This document shows positions 60,701 to 64,000 of a stretch of 64,000 nt of DNA, piece after piece (within the stretch, counting starts at the first letter, position 1; every line of letters starts with the position of its first letter). Below the pieces are notes generated by a model, which was given only the letters and a program-made list of their open reading frames with translations, was not told the DNA's origin and did no database searches. The DNA is from Melaminivora sp034675505 (lineage in GTDB: Bacteria > Pseudomonadota > Gammaproteobacteria > Burkholderiales > Burkholderiaceae_C), in the NCBI GenBank assembly GCA_034675505.1, contig JAUCDD010000027.1:62001-126000 (forward strand). The letters are read 5' to 3'. The translations under genes and the position numbers were made by a program.

Positions 60701-61873
60701 GGTGTGCAGCGCCTGGTGCACCGTCTCGCCCAGCGGCAGGCGCGCGGCGATCTGCGCCAGCGCCGCCAGGTCCAGCCGGTCGGCGCGCAGCTCGCCCTCG
60801 CCGCCGCCGCTGCTGCCGCGATCGGTATGGCGCAGCAGCAGCGCGCCGCCGGGCCAGTGCACGCCTTCCTGGGTGGTGAAGCGCAGGTCGTCGGCGCGCA
60901 GCTCGAAGCCGCCGTCCAGCCAGCTGCCGCCCGCGCGGCCGGTCACCTGGCGCAGCATCAGCGGCTGCAGGCCCGCGCCGAGCGTGGCCTCGACCTCGGA
61001 CAGGGCCAGGTCCACCGTGCCCCCTACCAGGCGGCCGCGCTGCACCTCGCCCCAGGCGCGCAGCGCGCCGGCGCCGCGCTCCACGGCCAGCGCGCCCAGC
61101 TCGACGTGGCGCTGCAGGCGCGAGACGTCCACGCGCGCAAAGCCGGCATAGAGCTGGCCGCTCCACTGCTGCCAGTTGCCGCTGTGGCGGCTCAGCAGGG
61201 GCTGGCGGAACTGCCCGCGCAGCGAAAAACGCTCGCCCCATTCGGGGGCGGGCGTGGCGTCCAGGCGCACCGCGTGGCGCCAGCCGCTGTTGCGCACCAC
61301 CAGGTCGAGCTGCGTGAGCGCCACCGGCGGCGCGCCGCGCAGCTCGTCCAGGTAGCGCAGCGTGCCGCCCCGGATGGCCACCTCCGGCTGCGCGAACAGC
61401 CAGTCGGCGGCGCGGCTGTCGTCCTGGCCGCTGGCGCGAAAGGCCGTGCCGGCGATGAAGATGCGCCCGTCGCGCGCGCGGCGGATGTCCAGCTGCGGGC
61501 CCTCGATATAGATTTGCTCGAACCCCAGGCGCAGCAGCGAGCGCGGCGACAGCGCCACCACCACGCGCGGCAGCTGCAGCCCGGCGCGGCCCTGCTCGTC
61601 CAGCAGCGTCACGCCCGACAGCTGCACGGTGGGGAACACGCCGGCGCTCTCGGCGCTGATGGCGGCGATGCGCACCGGCACTCCCAGCACGCGCGTGGCC
61701 TGCTGCTCCAGCTGCGGGCGCAGGCTGTCGATACGCGGCACAATCCAGCCATGCAGGGCCGCCCAAGCGGCCGCCAGGATCAACCAGGCCGCCAGCGTCA
61801 GGCCCAGTGCCCACCGCGCAACGCCCGCCACGAATTTCAAAAGGCGGGAGGGGTGGGCAGGCAGCTCGGTCAT
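57791..61873 (-). CDS. yhdP: YhdP-family AsmA-like phospholipid transport protein
   Basis: A 1360-residue envelope-spanning protein. One N-terminal helix (WALGLTLAAWLILAAAWAAL) is followed by a very long repeating beta-groove (AsmA/DUF3971, chorein-like) and a C-terminal region with PVIGLSSFLAQVFLRGPLMQ and TQEFRIDGTWDEPRV, which are characteristic of YhdP/TIGR02099. In Escherichia coli YhdP, TamB and YdbH move phospholipids to the outer membrane. It is the first gene of the operon and divergent from glnE by 66 bp, matching the usual glnE-yhdP arrangement. Confidence 0.93.
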   Translation of the reverse strand: MTELPAHPSRLLKFVAGVARWALGLTLAAWLILAAAWAALHGWIVPRIDSLRPQLEQQATRVLGVPVRIAAISAESAGVFPTVQLSGVTLLDEQGRAGLQLPRVVVALSPRSLLRLGFEQIYIEGPQLDIRRARDGRIFIAGTAFRASGQDDSRAADWLFAQPEVAIRGGTLRYLDELRGAPPVALTQLDLVVRNSGWRHAVRLDATPAPEWGERFSLRGQFRQPLLSRHSGNWQQWSGQLYAGFARVDVSRLQRHVELGALAVERGAGALRAWGEVQRGRLVGGTVDLALSEVEATLGAGLQPLMLRQVTGRAGGSWLDGGFELRADDLRFTTQEGVHWPGGALLLRHTDRGSSGGGEGELRADRLDLAALAQIAARLPLGETVHQALHTYAPAGQVDGLQASWRGPLAAPRQYQLRARVRALALAAHGGPARVPGVSGLDARLELTQAGGQAQLAMQDGHLALPGVFEDQLLPLQRLAGSVRWKIDGERISVQADDLGFANADAEGQARLAWRTADAAASSARSRFPGVLDLSGTLSRADGTRVHRYLPLAVPQSARHYVRDAISAGSASRVQFRVKGDLHDFPYAHGGPGEFRIAAQVKGVEYAYVPARLQPPGERPWPALSGLSGELVFERAGMTVRNAAASLAGAPRLQVQRTGARIADLEHPVVEVDGQVAGPLADMLALVRTSHIADLTHGALDAASATGAAELKLGLNLPVAELARSAVRGSVQLAGNDVRFVPEAPLVSGARGAVQFTESGFTLAGVQGRALGGPVTLEGGMRTPPRGEPQVRVRAQGTASAEGLRSAGLPDALTRLARQASGSTAYALTVGVRRGVAELLVTSDLSGLALQAPAPLGKAAPQALPLRFERRLTREAAASASAPREDELLVELGALARLAWVRALDEDGNARVLRGAIAVGEAAREPPALPAAGVVANAVFDEFDADAWLALLADAPGAAPATGAAPAPASLHDYLPTSVGLRAATLTAGGRSLHRVVAGASRQGSTWRANVDAAELNGYVEYRPGAAPADGAPAGAGLVHARLARLTLPRAAQEQVDALLADAPQPQALPALDIVVQDFELRGRRLGRLEIEARNRLGQDGRREWQLAHFNLAMPEAVFSSSGRWALASGAGARRTDMDFTLDIQDSGALLARLGMEGVLRRGKGRIDGQLGWVGSPLAPDWHSMAGQLHVDVLSGQFLKADPGLAKLLSVLSLQSLPRRLTLDFRDVFSEGFAFDFVRGDVQIERGVARTNNLQMKGVNAAVLMEGKADIEHETQDLHVVVVPEINALTASLVATAINPVIGLSSFLAQVFLRGPLMQAATQEFRIDGTWDEPRVQRVARQRAPSAAPPPTPASTQDKP

Positions 61874-61939
61874 GGGCGGGCGCAAACGGTAGCCGGGAAT
61901 TATCACCCTGGGCCCGCGCCGCTTTAGCCTTCCCTTCCG

Positions 61940-64000
61940 ATGCCATTACCCGAACCCGTGGCGCTGCCTGAAACCCTGTCGCAGCATTCGCGTTTCCTGC
62001 AGCGCCTGGAGCGCCGCTATGCCGCCGAACTGGCGCTGCTGCCCGCCGGCGTGCCCACGCGCGAGACCATGGCGGCCACCTGCGATGCGCTGCTGGCGCG
62101 CGGCCACGCCCTGGCGGCGGCGCTGCGCATCCTGCGCCAGCTGGTCATGCACCGGCTCGTGGTGCTGGACTGCGACCAGGGCGCGCCGCTGCACGACATC
62201 ACCGCCTGCGTGACCCGCCTGGCCGAGCTGGCGCTGGACCGCGCCTGCCGCCACGCCTGCGCCGAGCTGGACGCGCTGCACGGCGCGCCGCGCGCGCCCG
62301 ACGGCAGCGCCGCAGCGCTGTGGATCGTGGGCATGGGCAAGCTGGGCGCGCGCGAGCTCAACGTCTCCAGCGACATCGACCTGATCTACGTCTACCAGTG
62401 CGAGGGCGAGACGCCGGGCCGCGCGGACGGGCGCGGCCGGCTGTCCCACCACGAATATTCGCCCGCGCCGCGCGCGCCCTGCAGGCGCTGGTCGGCGAGA
62501 CCACCGAGCACGGCTTCGTCTTTCGCATGGACCTGGCGCTGCGGCCCAACGGCAACTCCGGCGCGCCGGCGTGCTCGCTGGCGGCGCTGGAGGAATACCT
62601 GCTGGCGCATGGGCGCGAGTGGGAGCGCTTCGCCTGGCTGAAAAGCCGCGTCGTGGCGCCGCGCGCCGCCGTCGAGGCGCCCGCCGTGCAGGGCCTGCGC
62701 GAAGTGGTGCTGCCCTTCGTCTTTCGCCGCTACCTGGACTATGGCGTGTTCGACGCGCTGCGCGCGCTGCACCGGCAGATCCGCGAACACGCGCTGCGCC
62801 GCGCCAGCGGCCACCCGGAGCGCGCCAACGACGTCAAGCTCTCGCGCGGCGGCATCCGCGAGCTGGAATTCACCGTGCAGCTGCTGCAGGTGGTGCGCGG
62901 CGGGCAATTTCCCGAGCTGCGCTGCCGCCCCACGCTGGAGGCGCTCGAGCGGCTGGCGCGCGCCGGCCTGATGCCGGGCGACACCGGCGCTGCGCTGGCG
63001 CGCGCCTACACCTTCCTGCGCCGCGTCGAGCACCGCATCCAGTACCTGGACGACCAGCAGACGCACGTGCTGCCCACGCGCGACGACGACCTGGCCTGGA
63101 TCGCCGCCACCATGGGCCTGTCCTGCTGCGACTTCCTGCGCGAGCTCGACGGCCACCGCGAGCTGGTGGCGCAGGAATTCGACCGGCTGCTGGGCGGGCC
63201 CGAGAAAAAGCCCTGCAACGGCGGCGCCTGCCCCGGCCCGCGCGCCGCCGCCGCCCCCGCCCCCGACCTGGACACCCTGGCCGGCCAGCTGCCGGCGCCG
63301 CTGGCCACGCGCGTGCAGGCCTGGCGCGGCCACGCGCGCGTGCAGGCCCTGAGCGAGCGCTCGCGCGAGCGCCTGCTGCTGCTGGTGCAGCGCACCGGCC
63401 GCTGGCTGCAGGAGGGGCTGGTGAGCGAGGAAGCCGCCGTGCGCCTGCTGGACTGGCTGGAGCCGCTGCTGCGCCGCGACAGCTACCTGGCGCTGCTGCT
63501 GGAGCGCCCGGCCGTGCACGAACACCTGCTGCACCTGCTGGGCGCGGCGCGCTGGCCGGCGCGCTACATGATGCAGCACCCCGGCGTGATCGACGAGCTG
63601 GCCGGCGGCGCCATCCTGAGCGAGCGGTTCTCGCCCGAGGACTTCGAGCGCGAGCTGGCCCTGCGCCTGGCCGCGCTGCAGTCCACCGGCGAGGACGACG
63701 ACGAAAACCTGCTGGACCTGCTGCGCCGCGCGCACCACGCCGAGGTCTTCCGCACCCTGGCGCGCGACGTGGAAGGGCGCATCAGCGTCGAGCAGGTGGC
63801 CGACGACCTGTCGCTGCTGGCCGACAGCGTGCTGCGCGTGACCAGCCGCTGGTGCTGGGCCCGCCTGAAGAGCCGCCACCGCGACGAGCCGCGCTTTGCC
63901 ATCCTCGGCTACGGCAAGCTGGGCGGCAAGGAACTGGGCTACGGCAGCGACCTGGACATCGTGTTCGTCTTCGACGACGACGCGGAAAGCGCCCCCGAGG
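61940..64000 (+). CDS. glnE: Bifunctional glutamine synthetase adenylyltransferase/deadenylase, partial, frameshifted as read
   Basis: GlnE adds and removes AMP on glutamine synthetase in response to PII state. The N-terminal (deadenylase) nucleotidyltransferase centre is GMGKLGARELNVSSDIDLIY, near residue 140; the second (adenylylase) centre GYGKLGGKELGYGSDLDIVF lies close to the right edge. Between them are LSRGGIRELEFTVQLLQVVR and RYLDYGVFDALRAL, as in the family. The frame breaks near 62458: the sequence reads GAATATTCGCCCG where one more T (TATTTCGCC) would give HHEYFARAARALQALVGE and keep the frame. The gene continues past the window. Confidence 0.93.

Noticed and set aside
58037..61927. 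A 1296-codon open frame opposite yhdP
   Set aside because: Same reasoning: low-complexity Gln/Gly/Ala/Arg sequence without domains, antisense to a convincing 1360-residue YhdP.

Overview
The window is chromosomal DNA from a high-GC betaproteobacterium. The gene set and order-level signatures fit the Burkholderiales, most likely the family Comamonadaceae (Acidovorax/Alicycliphilus/Melaminivora-like). Examples are a MurU next to PepP, a DUF1631 protein, a DUF2868-type protein and an Lrp-controlled indolepyruvate ferredoxin oxidoreductase. The assignment is inference from protein sequence and from a dispersed 'ATAGCT...GCCGGC' repeat that I recall from that family. Coding density is high, with no tRNA, rRNA, CRISPR array, insertion sequence or prophage that I could find.

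Layout. 1-7 kb: start of pyruvate kinase, a two-component pair (LuxR-type regulator and hybrid kinase), aminopeptidase P, a TauE/SafE permease and MurU. 7-12.6 kb: transketolase and GAPDH, an L,D-transpeptidase, an M23 peptidase and a DUF924 gene. 12.7-22.3 kb: small housekeeping and stress genes (HPF/RaiA, a class I amidotransferase, a SlyD-type isomerase, an SDR, DUF1439, TapT, GST, a zinc-type CDF exporter, VOC, dodecin, an MFS exporter). 22.4-29.4 kb: a wrecked Fic gene, a DUF4124 protein, topoisomerase III with a SWIB domain, a divergent SET-domain protein, BirA and a SPOR protein. 29.4-36.2 kb: an OmpR-type two-component system, DadA with a divergent Lrp regulator, a MarR regulator, and recA-recX with an SOS box. 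36.3-42.1 kb: DUF1631, then secF-secD-yajC. 42.5-54.2 kb: an MscS-type channel, fused indolepyruvate oxidoreductase with a divergent Lrp regulator, an MFS protein, a DUF2868/DUF3482-like gene, MltA and an OmpA-type lipoprotein. 54.2-64 kb: a yhdP-nit-kinase-regulator operon with overlapping start and stop codons, and the 5' two thirds of glnE.

The genes mostly cover central carbon metabolism, cell-wall maintenance, protein export, DNA repair and amino-acid catabolism. This is a core-genome stretch rather than an island, and I found no complete new system. Three things stand out. First, a dispersed repeat of about 60-80 bp occurs in about a dozen copies; it sits at gene ends, supplies start or stop codons to several genes, and lies in frame inside murU. 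Second, there is a run of single-base indels, often in C or G homopolymers, in otherwise well-conserved genes (L,D-transpeptidase, DUF924, topB, DUF1631, DUF2868-like, glnE); these look like sequencing errors but could be real. Third, a topoisomerase III carrying a histone-H1-like Lys/Ala linker and a SWIB domain sits opposite a SET methyltransferase gene across a Z-DNA-prone promoter.
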